In this document: positions 16,293 to 25,697 of the stretch, piece after piece
How the letters are laid out: each line of letters begins with the position of its first letter
How positions within the stretch are numbered: position 1 is the stretch's first letter
Assembly (NCBI RefSeq): GCF_003315415.1
Contig: NZ_QNSB01000004.1
Coordinates: forward strand, 62,001 to 126,000
Direction of reading: 5' to 3'
DNA: 64,000 nt
Source of the DNA: Brevibacterium sanguinis
GTDB taxonomy: Bacteria > Actinomycetota > Actinomycetes > Actinomycetales > Brevibacteriaceae
Position numbers and translations under genes: made by a program
Notes under the pieces: model-generated
What the model saw: only the letters and a program-made list of their open reading frames with translations
Told to the model about the DNA's origin: nothing
Databases searched by the model: none

Positions 16293-17294
16293 ATGGTTGT
16301 GAACAGTGTGACCATGACTTACAGAGAAATGGATGCCGAGCGAGACATCCCGGTCTGGTTCCGACGCCGAAACAGAGCCCGCGCCGGAATCTCCAACCAT
16401 GCGCTGATGCACGATGCCAGGTACTCGAAGCTTCACCATGGAGTGTGGCTCGATCACCAGACGCTGCGAAGACGAGTGATTCCCGGCTGGGCGAATCATC
16501 GCTGGGTTGACGAAGCAATCAGCCTCTCAGCGGCGACTGCGATCATGGCCGATTCGTCGGGCAGCGGATTGACTGCCGCGCGGCTGTTCGGGTTGCCGCT
16601 TCCTCGCAATCTGCAGCAGGCTCAGATGTTCAATGGCAGGATCGTCGTCGAGCTCGCCACAACGGTGAGATCCAGGCAGACCCGACAGCCGACGATCAAA
16701 CTCTCCCGATTGAGCACGCTCACTCCGGTTGAGTGGTACGGATTGACCGTGGTCTCCGCTGCCGATGTGTTCGTCCACCTGGCTCCGGTTCTGGGGCCCG
16801 ACGATCTCGTCAAACTCGGCGATGCCATCGTCGGGCGCTGGAGAAGCGGACCATTGTGCAGCCTCGACGACCTTCGAACTCGCATCGACCGCCCCTACCT
16901 GCGCCACCGAAGAAGCCTCACCGAGGCACTCGACCTCGTGCGCGAGAACGTCGATTCCCCGATGGAAACCGTCCTGCGCCTGTGGCTGAGAAGGGTCGGC
17001 CTTCCCGAACCGGTCATCCATCCGGGCGTGCACTGTTCGCTCACCAACCGCACCTACCACCCGGACCTCGGCCATCCCGAGCACAGGCTTGCCATCGAAT
17101 ACCACGGAGATCATCATCGGGTGTCCCCGGATCAATGGGATGAGGACCTCAACAGACGAAATGCGCTGCAGGCTGAAGGATGGACGGTGATCGAGGTGAC
17201 CCGACGATCTGATCTGGTCCTCATCGAGCAGTCGATCCGCGCGCACCTCGGCCTGCAGCCACGCATCCTCCCCACAGGCAGCCATCATGTGTGA
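16293..17294 (+). CDS. DUF559/Vsr-like nuclease-fold protein with AbiEi-like N-terminus
   Basis: A 333-residue protein. The C-terminal region YHPDLGHPEHRLAIEYHGD followed by HH has the PD-(D/E)xK pattern of Vsr/DUF559 nucleases: an Asp, then E-x-H in a strand. The N-terminal part resembles the winged-helix and linker proteins often labelled type IV antitoxin AbiEi-like, here with no toxin gene beside it. Related genes occur in several copies per actinobacterial genome and their role is unclear. Base composition is less GC-rich than in neighbours. Starts at 16293, 16314 and 16329 are possible; none has a convincing ribosome-binding site. Confidence 0.72.
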   Translation: MVVNSVTMTYREMDAERDIPVWFRRRNRARAGISNHALMHDARYSKLHHGVWLDHQTLRRRVIPGWANHRWVDEAISLSAATAIMADSSGSGLTAARLFGLPLPRNLQQAQMFNGRIVVELATTVRSRQTRQPTIKLSRLSTLTPVEWYGLTVVSAADVFVHLAPVLGPDDLVKLGDAIVGRWRSGPLCSLDDLRTRIDRPYLRHRRSLTEALDLVRENVDSPMETVLRLWLRRVGLPEPVIHPGVHCSLTNRTYHPDLGHPEHRLAIEYHGDHHRVSPDQWDEDLNRRNALQAEGWTVIEVTRRSDLVLIEQSIRAHLGLQPRILPTGSHHV

Positions 17295-17321
17295 CGTTGG
17301 TTCGGTTCCACCGCAATCTGG

Positions 17322-17367
17322 GTGACGGTCGTTCGGTTTCAGTCGCCCGAATCGGAACGACCGTCAC
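17322..17367. terminator. Bidirectional hairpin between convergent genes
   Basis: GTGACGGTCGTTC (17322-17334) and GAACGACCGTCAC (17355-17367) are perfect 13-bp inverted repeats around a 20-nt loop, placed between the ends of the nuclease-like and CoA ligase genes. Confidence 0.75.
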
Positions 17368-17390
17368 ACAACTCTCCAGGTGCCGCCGGG

Positions 17391-19025
17391 TCAGGCGTCG
17401 GCCTCCCAGTTCTGGCGGAGGATCTTCTTGTCGAGCTTGCCCACCGAGGTGCGCGGCAGCTCGTCGGTGACGATGACCTCGTCGGGCAGCTGCCACTTGG
17501 CGAAACGGTCCCCGAGCACCTCGACGATGTCGTCGCGGGTCACCTCGGCGCCGTCCTCCGGCACGACGTAGGCGACGGGTCGTTCCTGCCATCTCTCGTC
17601 GGGCACTCCGATCACCGCGGCCTCCCTGACCCGGGGGCTGTCGAGGATCGCGTTCTCCATGTCGATCGAGGAGATCCACTCCCCGCCGGACTTGATGACG
17701 TCCTTGAGCCGGTCGGTGAGCTTGAGGTAGCCGTTGGGGTAGATGACGCCGACGTCGCCGGAGCGCCACCACCCGTCGAGGAACCTCTCGGCATTGTCCG
17801 GCTGCTGGAAGTAGGACTCGGTGATCCAGGGTCCGCGCATGACGACCTCGCCCATCGACTTGCCGTCGCGGGGCAGCTCCTCCCCGGTCGGGTCGACGAC
17901 CTTGATCTCGACGCCGATGATCGGCAGACCCTGGAAGCGCTTGAAGTCCCAGCGCTCCTCCTCGCTGAGGTCGAGTCCGGGCTTGATCCGCCAGTTGGTC
18001 GTCGCCAGCGGAGTCGTCTCGGTGGCCCCGTAGCCGTGGACCACCTCGGCGCCGGTGATCTCCTTGAACCCGCGCATCATCGACAGGGGCGGCTCCGAGG
18101 AACCGGAGACCAGGCGCACGCCGCGCAGGTCCGGAGGCTCGGGCATCTTCCGCATCATCTCGAGCATCGGGGCGAAGATCGCCGGGGCGCCGTTGGCCAG
18201 CGTCACCTTCTCCGTGATGAAGGCCTGGCCGATGGCCGCGAACTCCTCGGCCGCGAACTTGCCGGGCAGGACGAGCTTCGCTCCGGCGGCCACCGCGTTC
18301 TGCGGGAAGCCCCAGGACAGGACGTGGAACATCGGGGTGATGGGCATGACGCAGTCCTCGAAGGTCGCGTTCAGCGCCGCCAGCCCGCCCATGGTGTGCA
18401 GGTAGATCGACCGGTGCGAGTAGTAGACGCCCTTGGGCCTGCCCGTCGTGCCCGTCGTGTAGCCGGCGTAGGCGGCGGTGGTCTCCGCGACGACGGGCCA
18501 GTCGTAGGTCTCGGGCTGACCGGCGATGAGATCCTCGTAGAAGACGACGTTGCCCAGACTCGTCTCGATCTCGGCGGCCGGCCTGTCGGTCATGACGATC
18601 CAGCCCTTGACCTCGGCCTTGGAGGCGAGCGCCTCGGCGACGGGCAGGAGCGACTCGTCGACGGCGATCCAGTCGGACGTCGAGTGGCTGACGACGTAGG
18701 CGAGGTCCTCGGCGGCGAGGCGCAGGTTGAGCTGGAGCATCGTCGCGGCCAGTCCCGGCACGGCGAAGTAGAGCTCGAAGTGGCGGCGGGAGTTCCAGTC
18801 GAGGACGCCCACCATGCTCCCCGCCCCGATCCCCAGTTCGGTCAGGCCGTGGGCGAGCTGGGCGATGCGCTTGAACTCGTCGGCGTAGTTCGACCGGCCC
18901 CAGGATCCGTCGGAGCGGCGGTAGACGACTTCGGATTCGTCGAAGACCGTCGCCGCGTGACGGATCAACGAGGTGGTGTTGAGCTGGAAGCTGTCGCCGA
19001 GGGTGGACGGGATTCCGGTGAGCAT
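17391..19025 (-). CDS. AMP-dependent fatty-acyl-CoA ligase
   Basis: A 544-residue ANL-superfamily enzyme. P-loop [11 protein letters not shown] at 189-199, [10 protein letters not shown], the hinge region [20 protein letters not shown] and the C-terminal catalytic lysine region [10 protein letters not shown] are all intact. The [11 protein letters not shown] segment after the N-terminal domain is common in medium/long-chain acyl-CoA synthetases (FadD3/AlkK-like). It activates a carboxylic acid to its CoA thioester with ATP. The ATG at 19025 has AAGGAG upstream and lies 57 nt after the enoyl-CoA hydratase stop, so the two likely form a beta-oxidation operon. Confidence 0.93.
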   Translation of the reverse strand: MLTGIPSTLGDSFQLNTTSLIRHAATVFDESEVVYRRSDGSWGRSNYADEFKRIAQLAHGLTELGIGAGSMVGVLDWNSRRHFELYFAVPGLAATMLQLNLRLAAEDLAYVVSHSTSDWIAVDESLLPVAEALASKAEVKGWIVMTDRPAAEIETSLGNVVFYEDLIAGQPETYDWPVVAETTAAYAGYTTGTTGRPKGVYYSHRSIYLHTMGGLAALNATFEDCVMPITPMFHVLSWGFPQNAVAAGAKLVLPGKFAAEEFAAIGQAFITEKVTLANGAPAIFAPMLEMMRKMPEPPDLRGVRLVSGSSEPPLSMMRGFKEITGAEVVHGYGATETTPLATTNWRIKPGLDLSEEERWDFKRFQGLPIIGVEIKVVDPTGEELPRDGKSMGEVVMRGPWITESYFQQPDNAERFLDGWWRSGDVGVIYPNGYLKLTDRLKDVIKSGGEWISSIDMENAILDSPRVREAAVIGVPDERWQERPVAYVVPEDGAEVTRDDIVEVLGDRFAKWQLPDEVIVTDELPRTSVGKLDKKILRQNWEADA

Positions 19026-19082
19026 GGCACTCCTTGGGACTCGGTGGTCGATGGGCGGGAGCTCGGATGTCGTGGGCGCGGG

Positions 19083-19835
19083 TCACTGCCCGGTGAACTG
19101 CGCGTCGCGCTTCTCGGTGAAGGCGGCGACGCCCTCGGCGAAGTCCGCGGTCGCGCGCAGCGCGTTCTGGCCCTCGACCTCACGGGCGAAGGCCTCGCCG
19201 AGCGAGGTCAGGGTCGCCTCGTTGACGGCGTGCTTCGTCCGGGCCAGGCCCAGGGGCGCACCGTGGGCGAACGTCGCGGCGACCTCGTGGGCACGGCTCA
19301 GCTGCTCTCCGGGGGCGACGACCTCGCTGGCGAGTCCCCAGTCGAGGGCCTGCGGTGCGAACACCTTCTGCGCGGTCAGCGCCATCTGCATCGCCCGGTG
19401 CCGACCCGCCGAGGCGGCGACGAGGGCCGTCGCCCCGCCGTCGGGCATGAGGCCGATCTTCGCGAAGGCGAGCATGAGGTAGGCCTTCTCGCTCATCACG
19501 ACGTAGTCGCAGGCCAGCGCCAGTGAGCAGCCGATCCCGGCGGCAGGACCGGAGACCGCGGCGATCGTCGGCACGGGCAGGTCGATGAGCGAGCGGATGA
19601 TGCCGTTGGCCTCGGCGAGGTCGAGGCGCTGAGTCGACTCCTGCAGATCCGCCCCGGAGCTGAACGCCCGGTCACTGCCGGTGAGGACGAATGCCCGGGC
19701 CGAGCCCGCCGCCTCGGCGACGGCACTGCCGATGTCCTGGAAGGCCTCGCCGGTGAGCGCGTTGAGGGTCTCGGGGCGGTTGATGGTGACGGTGAGGATT
19801 CCGTCGTGCAGTTCGGTGAGAATGCTCCTCGTCAA
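19083..19835 (-). CDS. Enoyl-CoA hydratase/isomerase (crotonase) family, PaaG-like
   Basis: A 250-residue crotonase-fold enzyme. The oxyanion-hole segments SSGADL and AAVSGPAAGIGCSLALACDY are present. The glutamate pair of classical hydratase is not: the first position lies in LAFAKIG and the second in LMPDGGA, an aspartate as in PaaG-type isomerase/hydratases. It probably isomerises or hydrates an enoyl-CoA. TTG at 19835 is chosen because AAGGAG stands 5 nt before it; a GTG at 19871 would put that sequence inside the gene. First gene of an apparent operon with the CoA ligase. Confidence 0.9.
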   Translation of the reverse strand: MTRSILTELHDGILTVTINRPETLNALTGEAFQDIGSAVAEAAGSARAFVLTGSDRAFSSGADLQESTQRLDLAEANGIIRSLIDLPVPTIAAVSGPAAGIGCSLALACDYVVMSEKAYLMLAFAKIGLMPDGGATALVAASAGRHRAMQMALTAQKVFAPQALDWGLASEVVAPGEQLSRAHEVAATFAHGAPLGLARTKHAVNEATLTSLGEAFAREVEGQNALRATADFAEGVAAFTEKRDAQFTGQ

Positions 19836-19923
19836 TGCGACTCCTTCGTGAACGCGTCCGGCGGCTGACACCCACCTTAACGCACGATAAGTTGATCTGG
19901 GTCACATCAGCCGAAACTGTCGC

Positions 19924-21093
19924 TCAGGAGCCGATGGCCGCCTGGAGGTCGTTCCACAGGTCGTCGACGTGCTCGATGCCGACGCTGAGCCGGAGCAGGC
20001 CCTCGGGGACCGATTCCGGCTCCTCGGCGTGCCGACGCCGGCGCTCGATGAGGGACTCGACGCCGCCGAGCGAGGTCGCCGGCGTCCACAGGCGGACCTT
20101 CTCGGTGATCGCCGTGGCCGCCTCGGCGCCGTCGACGACGAACGAGACGATCGCGCCGAACCCGTCCATCTGCGCCGCGGCCCGCGCGTGTCCGGGATCG
20201 TCCGGCAGCCCGGGGTAGCGCACCTCGACGACGCCGGGATGTCCGGCGAGCCGCTCGGCGATGACCGCGGCGTTGACCTGGGCCCGCTCGAGGCGCACCG
20301 ACAGCGTGCGCAGCCCGCGCAGGGCCAGCCAGACCTCGAAGGGCCCGGCGATCGCGCCGCGCAGCGTGCGGTCGTCGTGGAGCCTGGCCCGCAGCGCCTC
20401 GTCGCTCGTCACCGCCGCACCGAGGACGACGTCGGAGTGTCCTGCGAGGTACTTCGTCACCGAGTGGACGACGATGTCGGCACCGGACTCCAGCGGCCGC
20501 TGCAGCAGCGGGGTGGCGAAGGTGTTGTCGACGGTCGTGAGGATCCCGCGCCGGCGCGCCGCGTCGAGCAGGGCGGGCACGTCCGCGACCTCGAGCATCG
20601 GGTTGGTCGGGGACTCGATCCACAGCATCGCCGAGGCGCCGCCCTCCTCAGCGTCTGCGGGCAGGGCATCGAGGGCGGAGATCACGGAGTCCGTGTCGTC
20701 GATGTCGACCGTGACGACCGTGATGCCGGCGCGCTCGGCGATCTCCGCGGCCACGAGGAGGGAACCCTGGTAGCTGTGGCGGGGCATGAGGATCGTGCCG
20801 CCGCGCGCGACCAGGCCGAGCACCGAGGCGATCGCGGCGAGTCCCGAGGCGTAGACGAGAGCCGGGAGCGCGGCGTGCTCGAGCTCGGCGAGCGCCGCCT
20901 CGAAGGGGTCCCAGGCCGGGGTCGCATAACGGCCGTAGGCGAAGTCCGCGTCTCCCACTCCGCCGGTCCCGATGAACGTCGAGGAGAGGTGGACCGGCGG
21001 GTTGACCGCGGCGCCTTCACCGCGATCGGGCCGGGCCGCGTCCACGAGGACGGTTTCGGGGGCATACTGGCGGGCATCGTCATGCTGGGTCAT
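19924..21093 (-). CDS. Cys/Met-metabolism PLP-dependent enzyme (cystathionine gamma-synthase/lyase-like)
   Basis: A 389-residue fold-type I PLP enzyme. [46 protein letters not shown]189 in [13 protein letters not shown] and the Schiff-base lysine K214 in [12 protein letters not shown] are standard for the MetB/MetC/MetZ family. Reaction type (synthase versus gamma- or beta-lyase) cannot be fixed from these motifs. The late [11 protein letters not shown] segment favours a cystathionine gamma-synthase/lyase. ATG at 21093 is preceded by no strong ribosome-binding site. The adjacent LysR/YeiH pair may be concerned with sulphite, giving a possible sulphur theme. Confidence 0.88.
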   Translation of the reverse strand: MTQHDDARQYAPETVLVDAARPDRGEGAAVNPPVHLSSTFIGTGGVGDADFAYGRYATPAWDPFEAALAELEHAALPALVYASGLAAIASVLGLVARGGTILMPRHSYQGSLLVAAEIAERAGITVVTVDIDDTDSVISALDALPADAEEGGASAMLWIESPTNPMLEVADVPALLDAARRRGILTTVDNTFATPLLQRPLESGADIVVHSVTKYLAGHSDVVLGAAVTSDEALRARLHDDRTLRGAIAGPFEVWLALRGLRTLSVRLERAQVNAAVIAERLAGHPGVVEVRYPGLPDDPGHARAAAQMDGFGAIVSFVVDGAEAATAITEKVRLWTPATSLGGVESLIERRRRHAEEPESVPEGLLRLSVGIEHVDDLWNDLQAAIGS

Positions 21094-21140
21094 GAGCACA
21101 ATATAGACCGGCGCCGGACCCCCGCGCGCACGCGTCCGCG

Positions 21141-22046
21141 TCAGCGCGCCGCGACGATGTGCTCGAGCACGGTCCTCGCTCCCGGCGTCAGCCGTCGATC
21201 CGGCAGCCACACGGCATGCAGCACCCGATCGAGCCTGACGCCGTCGTCGACGGGCAGGGCCACGAGTCGGCCCGCCCGGATCTCGTCGCGCAGGGCGAGC
21301 TCGGAGAGGACGATCGGCGCGAGCCCGGTGGCGGCGGCGACCTTGAGCGCCGAATTCGACCCGTACTCCCCGGCGATCCGGGGACCGCCGTGGCCGGCGA
21401 GCGCGGCGTCGATGACCTCGCGCGTCCCCGACCCCTGCTCGCGGACGAGCAGCGGGACCGCGGACAGGCCCGCGGAGTCGAGCGGCGTGGTCCACGCTCC
21501 CGCGAAGCCCGGTGCCGCGGCGATGAGCAGCCGGTCGCGGCCGATCACCTCGGCGCGGAATCCGGCGGGCAGGGTGAGCGATTCGACGAGTCCGAAGTCG
21601 CAGCGGCGCTCCCGCACGGCCGCGAGGACGGCGGCGGAGTTCTCCACGGTGAGACCGACCTCGATGTCGGGGCGTCGGGCGTGGAGGGTGACGAGGTGCG
21701 CGGGCAGGAGGTACTCGGCGACGGTCAGCGAGGCACGGATCCGCACGGTTCCGGCGCGGGCGTCCTGGATGGCCCGGGCGCCGGCGTTGAGGTTGGAGTA
21801 GGCCTCGATGACCTCCGCGGCCCAGCCCGCCACCGCCTCGCCCTCGACGGTGAGCTCGGATCCGCGGGGCGAGCGTCGGAGCAGGGGGACCCCGAGGTCG
21901 CGCTCGAGCGCGCGCAGGCTGCGCGAGGCGTTCGGCTGCGCCAGACCGACCGCGGCCGCCGCCTGTCCGATCGATCGGGCGCTCGACTTGAGGGCGACGA
22001 GGAGGCCCAGGGCCTGCAGTTCGGGCCAGTCCTGCATGTTCCGCAT
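21141..22046 (-). CDS. LysR-family transcriptional regulator (YeiE/CysL-like context)
   Basis: A 301-residue LysR protein: N-terminal winged helix with SIGQAAAAVGLAQPNASRSL and LERDLGVPLLRRSPRGSELT, then a periplasmic-binding-like effector domain (RIRASLTVAEYLLPAHLVTL, VPLLVREQGSGTREVIDAAL). The REQGSGTRE signature is typical of CysB/CysL/YeiE-type members that sense sulphur compounds. The ATG at 22046 is preferred over a GTG at 22055 because GGGAGG lies directly against the GTG but 9 nt before the ATG. Divergent from the yeiH-like exporter, with a palindrome between them. Confidence 0.88.
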   Translation of the reverse strand: MRNMQDWPELQALGLLVALKSSARSIGQAAAAVGLAQPNASRSLRALERDLGVPLLRRSPRGSELTVEGEAVAGWAAEVIEAYSNLNAGARAIQDARAGTVRIRASLTVAEYLLPAHLVTLHARRPDIEVGLTVENSAAVLAAVRERRCDFGLVESLTLPAGFRAEVIGRDRLLIAAAPGFAGAWTTPLDSAGLSAVPLLVREQGSGTREVIDAALAGHGGPRIAGEYGSNSALKVAAATGLAPIVLSELALRDEIRAGRLVALPVDDGVRLDRVLHAVWLPDRRLTPGARTVLEHIVAAR

Positions 22047-22068
22047 CTCGTGCACCCTCCCATCCTGT

Positions 22069-22085
22069 CATATCAGAGCGATATG
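22069..22085. promoter_or_regulatory. LysR-type operator between LysR and YeiH genes
   Basis: CATATC-AGAGC-GATATG is a perfect 6-bp inverted repeat with a 5-nt spacer; within it, ATATCN5GATAT fits the T-N11-A LysR box. It is AT-rich in a GC-rich spacer, about 22 bp from the LysR start and 57 bp from the exporter start. Confidence 0.75.
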
Positions 22086-22142
22086 GGTTGCGACGGAATC
22101 GCCGTCTACCGGGTCCTCGCCCGGCCGGACAGACTCGAGAGC

Positions 22143-23183
22143 ATGGAACGAGTGTCACGTCTGCTTCCCGGCCTGGGTCTCGCTGCGGCAGCCGCGGCGA
22201 TCGCCTGGCCTGTCTCCCTCATCGTGCCCGCGCTCTCCCCGCTCCTCGTCGCGATCGTCCTCGGCATCGTCATGGGCAATGCCGTGCCCGAGCTGCCCCG
22301 CCGCTTCCAGCCCGGTCTCGCCGTGGCCGCCAAGCCGCTACTGCGGATCGGGATCGTCGCCCTCGGCGCCCAGGTGGTGCTCGGGCAGATCCTCGACCTC
22401 GGGTGGCTCGTCCTCGTGCTCGCCGCGACCGTCGCCGCCGCCGGGATCCTCGTCAGCCTCGGTCTGGCGCGGCTCTTCCGGGTCGACACCGGTCTGGCGC
22501 TGCTCGTGGGCTGCGGGTTCGGCATCTGCGGCGCGGCGGCGGTGGCCGGAGTCGAATCGACGGTGCGCGCGAAGAAGGAGGACGTGGCCGCGGCGATCGG
22601 CCTCGTCGTGCTCTTCGGCACCCTGATGATCGCGGTCATCCCCGGACTCTCAGCGGCCCTCGGACTCTCCCCCGCCGCGGCAGGCATGTGGGGTGGGGCC
22701 TCGACCCACGAGGTGGCCCAGGTCGTGGCGATCGGCGGGATCCTCGGACCTGCGGCGCTCCAGATCGCGGTCCTCGTCAAGCTCGCCCGCGTCATCATGC
22801 TCGCCCCCACCGTCGCCGGCCTCGGGCTGGCGATGCGCCTGCTCGAGAGGCGGACGGCGCGGGCACACGCCGCGGTGACCGGCGCGGCCGGCGGGGACTC
22901 CACCGACTCGGCTCCGGCCGCGCGCCCGCCGCTCATTCCGCTGTTCGTCCTCGGGTTCCTCGCGATGGCCGGCCTCCGCACCGCCGGGCTGCTCCCCGAG
23001 GTCGCCGTCACCGGTCTGAGCTGGGTGCAGACGGCGTGCCTGGCGATGGCGATGTTCGCCCTCGGCCGCGGGGTGCAGTGGCGCAGCCTCAGGGACCTCG
23101 GCCCCGGGCCGCTCGGTCTCGCCGCGGTCGTCACGCTCGCGGTCACGCTCCTCGGCCTCGGTGGGGCCCTGCTCCTGACCTGA
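22143..23183 (+). CDS. YeiH family putative sulphate/sulphite exporter
   Basis: A 346-residue membrane protein with about ten helices. LLVAIVLGIVMGN, FGICGAAAVAGVE and GMWGGASTHEVAQVVAIGG are hallmark stretches of the YeiH/PSE family (PF03601). The E. coli relative is linked to sulphite handling and is also divergent from a LysR gene (YeiE). The region between the first and second halves contains a short charged loop (RARAHAAVTGAAGGDSTDS). ATG at 22143 follows GAGAGC with no strong ribosome-binding site. Three degenerate copies of the gene's last ~17 bases follow the stop codon. Confidence 0.9.
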   Translation: MERVSRLLPGLGLAAAAAAIAWPVSLIVPALSPLLVAIVLGIVMGNAVPELPRRFQPGLAVAAKPLLRIGIVALGAQVVLGQILDLGWLVLVLAATVAAAGILVSLGLARLFRVDTGLALLVGCGFGICGAAAVAGVESTVRAKKEDVAAAIGLVVLFGTLMIAVIPGLSAALGLSPAAAGMWGGASTHEVAQVVAIGGILGPAALQIAVLVKLARVIMLAPTVAGLGLAMRLLERRTARAHAAVTGAAGGDSTDSAPAARPPLIPLFVLGFLAMAGLRTAGLLPEVAVTGLSWVQTACLAMAMFALGRGVQWRSLRDLGPGPLGLAAVVTLAVTLLGLGGALLLT

Positions 23184-23297
23184 GGGGCCGGTCCCCTGAC
23201 GCGAATGTCGAGCTCCCCTGCCCCACCTCGGCGAGGCTGTGCTCCAGACCTGAGGCGCCCTGCTCCTGGCCCGAGAAGCCGTGCTCCTGACCGCAGG
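23169..23297 (+). repeat. Degenerate repeats of the yeiH-like gene end
   Basis: CTGCTCCTGACCTGAGG at the gene end (23169-23185) recurs as GTGCTCCAGACCTGAGG, CTGCTCCTGGCCCGAG and GTGCTCCTGACCGCAGG over the next 110 bases. It looks like decayed tandem duplication reaching into the spacer. Confidence 0.6.
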
Positions 23298-23398
23298 TGA
23301 CGACGGTCGATGTCCCCGCCTCCGCGCCGACGACCTGGTAATGTCGCACAGCGGAACTTCAGCGCACCCCCAGCGATCAATGAGAATCCGAGGACATC

Positions 23399-24802
23399 AT
23401 GCTCGAACAGATCCTTGCATTGGGCGTATTCATCGCCCTCTTCGCCGTCGGCGCCATCCGCGGCGTGCACATCGGCGTGCTCATGCTCGTCGGCGCCGCC
23501 GGCACCGGACTGCTGCTGACCGACATGACGGTCGACGACATCGTCGCCGAGTTCCCCCTGTCGATCATGGTCCTGCTCGCCGGCGTCACCTACTTCTTCG
23601 CCATCGCGCAGGAGAACGGGACGGTCGACCGGATCATCGACTGGGCGCTGGAGAAGGTCGGATCCTCCGCACTCCTGCTCCCGGCCGTGTTCTTCCTCAT
23701 CACCGCGGGCATCGCCTCGATGGGCGCGCCACTCGCGGGCCTGGTCATGATGCCCGTGGGCATGCAGGTGGCCCGCAAGTACGGGGTCGACTACGCGCTC
23801 ATGGGACTGGCGATCTGCTTCGCGATCGGCGCCGGCGGGTTCGCCCCGACCAGCCTCTACGGCATCGTCACCTACAGCACCGCCCATGACGCGGGAATCG
23901 GCCTGTCGCCGTTCCTCCTCTTCGGCATCGCCGTCGGCGTCTACCTCGTCATGCTCGTCGTCGCCTATCTCATGTACGGCCGGAGCCTCTTCTCCCGCCG
24001 GGGTTCGACGCAGCGCGCGGGCTCCCTCGCCGAGGCGGGGGCGGGCGGCACCGTCACCGCCGGTGGGTCCGGGGCGCGGATCTCGCGGGGCTCGGCCTCG
24101 GCGACGCAGGCGGCCTTCGGGGAGGACGACGAGGACGAGGCGCTCTTCGACTCCTCGAGCACCTCGGCGAGCGCCGAGTCCGCCCCGTTCACGGGCGTGC
24201 AGGTCCTCACAGTGATCCTCATGATCGCGCTCATCGGGTCCGTCGTCGTCCTCGCCGCCCTCGGTCAGGAGCCGGACATCGGGCTGCTGTGCTTCCTCTT
24301 CGGCGCGGTCCTCGCGCTCGTCGACCCGAAGACGGGCAAGGCGGCGCTGCCGAAGATCGACTGGTCGACGGTCCTGCTCGTCGGCGGGATCATCACCTTC
24401 GTCGGCGTGCTCCAGACGATGGGCGCCGTCGACCTCCTCGGCGAGGGCGCGAAGGCGATCGGCTCGCCGCTCATCTCCGCCTTCGTCCTGTGCGTCGTCG
24501 GCGGGCTCGTCTCGGCGTTCGCGTCGACGACGGGCATCCTCGCCGCACTCGTCCCCCTCGCGCTGCCGCTCATCGCCGCCGGCGGGGTTCCCGGCTGGGC
24601 CCTCATCGCCGCGCTCGGGGTGTGCTCGGCGGTCGTCGACGTCTCCCCGTTCTCGACACTCGGCGCCACCGTCGTGGCCACCGCTCCGGGCGATGAGAAG
24701 TCGCGACTGACCGCCATCCTCGTCAAGTTCGGCATGTCGATGGTCGTCATCGGACCCGTCGTCCTCGTCGGCGGTCTCGTCCTGCCCGCGATGATCTTCT
24801 GA
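23399..24802 (+). CDS. SLC13/MatC-like dicarboxylate permease
   Basis: A 467-residue protein with about 12 helices. The first half (GAIRGVHIGVLMLVGAAGTG, GGFAPTSLYGIVTY) matches the N-terminal domain of dicarboxylate carrier MatC, and FASTTGILAALVPLALPLIA with VDVSPFSTLGATVVAT matches the SLC13/CitM ion-transporter superfamily. It likely imports a C4 or related carboxylate. A cytoplasmic loop of about 70 residues between halves is Gly/Ser/acid-rich. The ATG at 23399 is preceded by GAGGACATC. Together with AtoE this gives two organic-acid uptake systems in the window. Confidence 0.87.
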   Translation: MLEQILALGVFIALFAVGAIRGVHIGVLMLVGAAGTGLLLTDMTVDDIVAEFPLSIMVLLAGVTYFFAIAQENGTVDRIIDWALEKVGSSALLLPAVFFLITAGIASMGAPLAGLVMMPVGMQVARKYGVDYALMGLAICFAIGAGGFAPTSLYGIVTYSTAHDAGIGLSPFLLFGIAVGVYLVMLVVAYLMYGRSLFSRRGSTQRAGSLAEAGAGGTVTAGGSGARISRGSASATQAAFGEDDEDEALFDSSSTSASAESAPFTGVQVLTVILMIALIGSVVVLAALGQEPDIGLLCFLFGAVLALVDPKTGKAALPKIDWSTVLLVGGIITFVGVLQTMGAVDLLGEGAKAIGSPLISAFVLCVVGGLVSAFASTTGILAALVPLALPLIAAGGVPGWALIAALGVCSAVVDVSPFSTLGATVVATAPGDEKSRLTAILVKFGMSMVVIGPVVLVGGLVLPAMIF

Positions 24803-24842
24803 GCCGGCGCCGACTTCACTTGATCGGCATGAGGACCTCGCG

Positions 24843-25565
24843 TCAGTGCAGGGTCTTGACGAGTTCGACGAACTCCAGGCCCTCGACCTGCGGGATCCCG
24901 AAGCGCTCGTCGCCGTAGGGGAACGGCTCACGGTTCCCCGTCGGCTCGTAGCCGCGGCGGACGTAGTAGGCGATGAGGTCCTCGCGCCTGTCGATGACGG
25001 TCATCCGCAGTCGCCGCGCGGTCCAGCGTTCGGCCACCCATGCCTCGGCGAGGTCGAGCAGGGCCGAGCCGACACCCCGGCCCTGCCCCTGCGGCGCGAC
25101 CGCGAGGACGCCGAGGTAGGCGGTGCCGTCGTCGGTGTTCGCACCGCCGTCAGTGCCGGCTCCGGCGTCGTCGGTGTTCGCACCGCCGTCGATGCCGGCT
25201 CCGGCGTCGTCGTTGCCGGCACTGCCGCCGGGGTCCTCGGCGCTGCCACATGGTCTCCGAAGGTAGACGCTGCCGACCGCCTCGTGCGCCACTCCGGTCG
25301 CGCTCACGGCGCGGCGCAGGAGGATGATCGTCGAATCAGGCTCGTCCAGCATCTCCCGCGCCATCGTGGCATCGAGGCGCTGGCCGCCGAGGAGGTCGGC
25401 CTCCGTCGTCCATCCCTGCCGGGACGCCTCGCCCCGGTAGGCCGAGCCGACGAGCGCGACATAGTCGTCGATGTCCGCCGCGGTGAGCTCACCGACGGTG
25501 AACCCGGCCTCCGCCAGATTCAGCATGTGCGCATCGACACGCGTGGTCGCCGCCTGAGATGTCAT
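24843..25565 (-). CDS. GNAT family N-acetyltransferase with repeat insertion
   Basis: A 240-residue GNAT enzyme. Acetyl-CoA-binding motif VLAVAPQGQGRGVGSALLDL and DLIAYYVRRGYEPTG are clear. Between strand 3 and strand 4 an insert of about 30 residues consists of two 13-residue repeats (DDAGAGxDGGANT), encoded by a 39-bp tandem repeat; an unrepeated version of the domain would be about 205 residues. Substrate unknown. GGAAGGAAC precedes the ATG. Divergent from a second, very small acetyltransferase. Confidence 0.88.
   Translation of the reverse strand: MTSQAATTRVDAHMLNLAEAGFTVGELTAADIDDYVALVGSAYRGEASRQGWTTEADLLGGQRLDATMAREMLDEPDSTIILLRRAVSATGVAHEAVGSVYLRRPCGSAEDPGGSAGNDDAGAGIDGGANTDDAGAGTDGGANTDDGTAYLGVLAVAPQGQGRGVGSALLDLAEAWVAERWTARRLRMTVIDRREDLIAYYVRRGYEPTGNREPFPYGDERFGIPQVEGLEFVELVKTLH
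25128..25205 (-). repeat. 39-bp tandem repeat, two copies, inside acetyltransferase
   Basis: Copies at 25128-25166 and 25167-25205 differ at only two positions (CAG versus GAT within the unit). Each adds 13 acidic, Gly-rich residues in frame. Confidence 0.93.
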
Positions 25566-25697
25566 GAGTTCCGTTCCTTCCCGCAGCCGTCGGGGCTGGC
25601 CGGTGTCCGACTCGCAGAACTATAGTGGCACGTAAGGACCGACGTTGCGCGTTCGCGACCGGAACACGCCGCCTCGACAGAACCGGATGGGAGCAGC

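Noticed and set aside
16293-17294. Type IV toxin-antitoxin (AbiE) system
   Set aside because: Only the AbiEi-like/DUF559 protein is present; no AbiEii nucleotidyltransferase toxin gene lies next to it.
22106-24931. 941-codon minus-strand open frame
   Set aside because: Runs antisense through the yeiH-like and permease genes; residue composition is artefactual.
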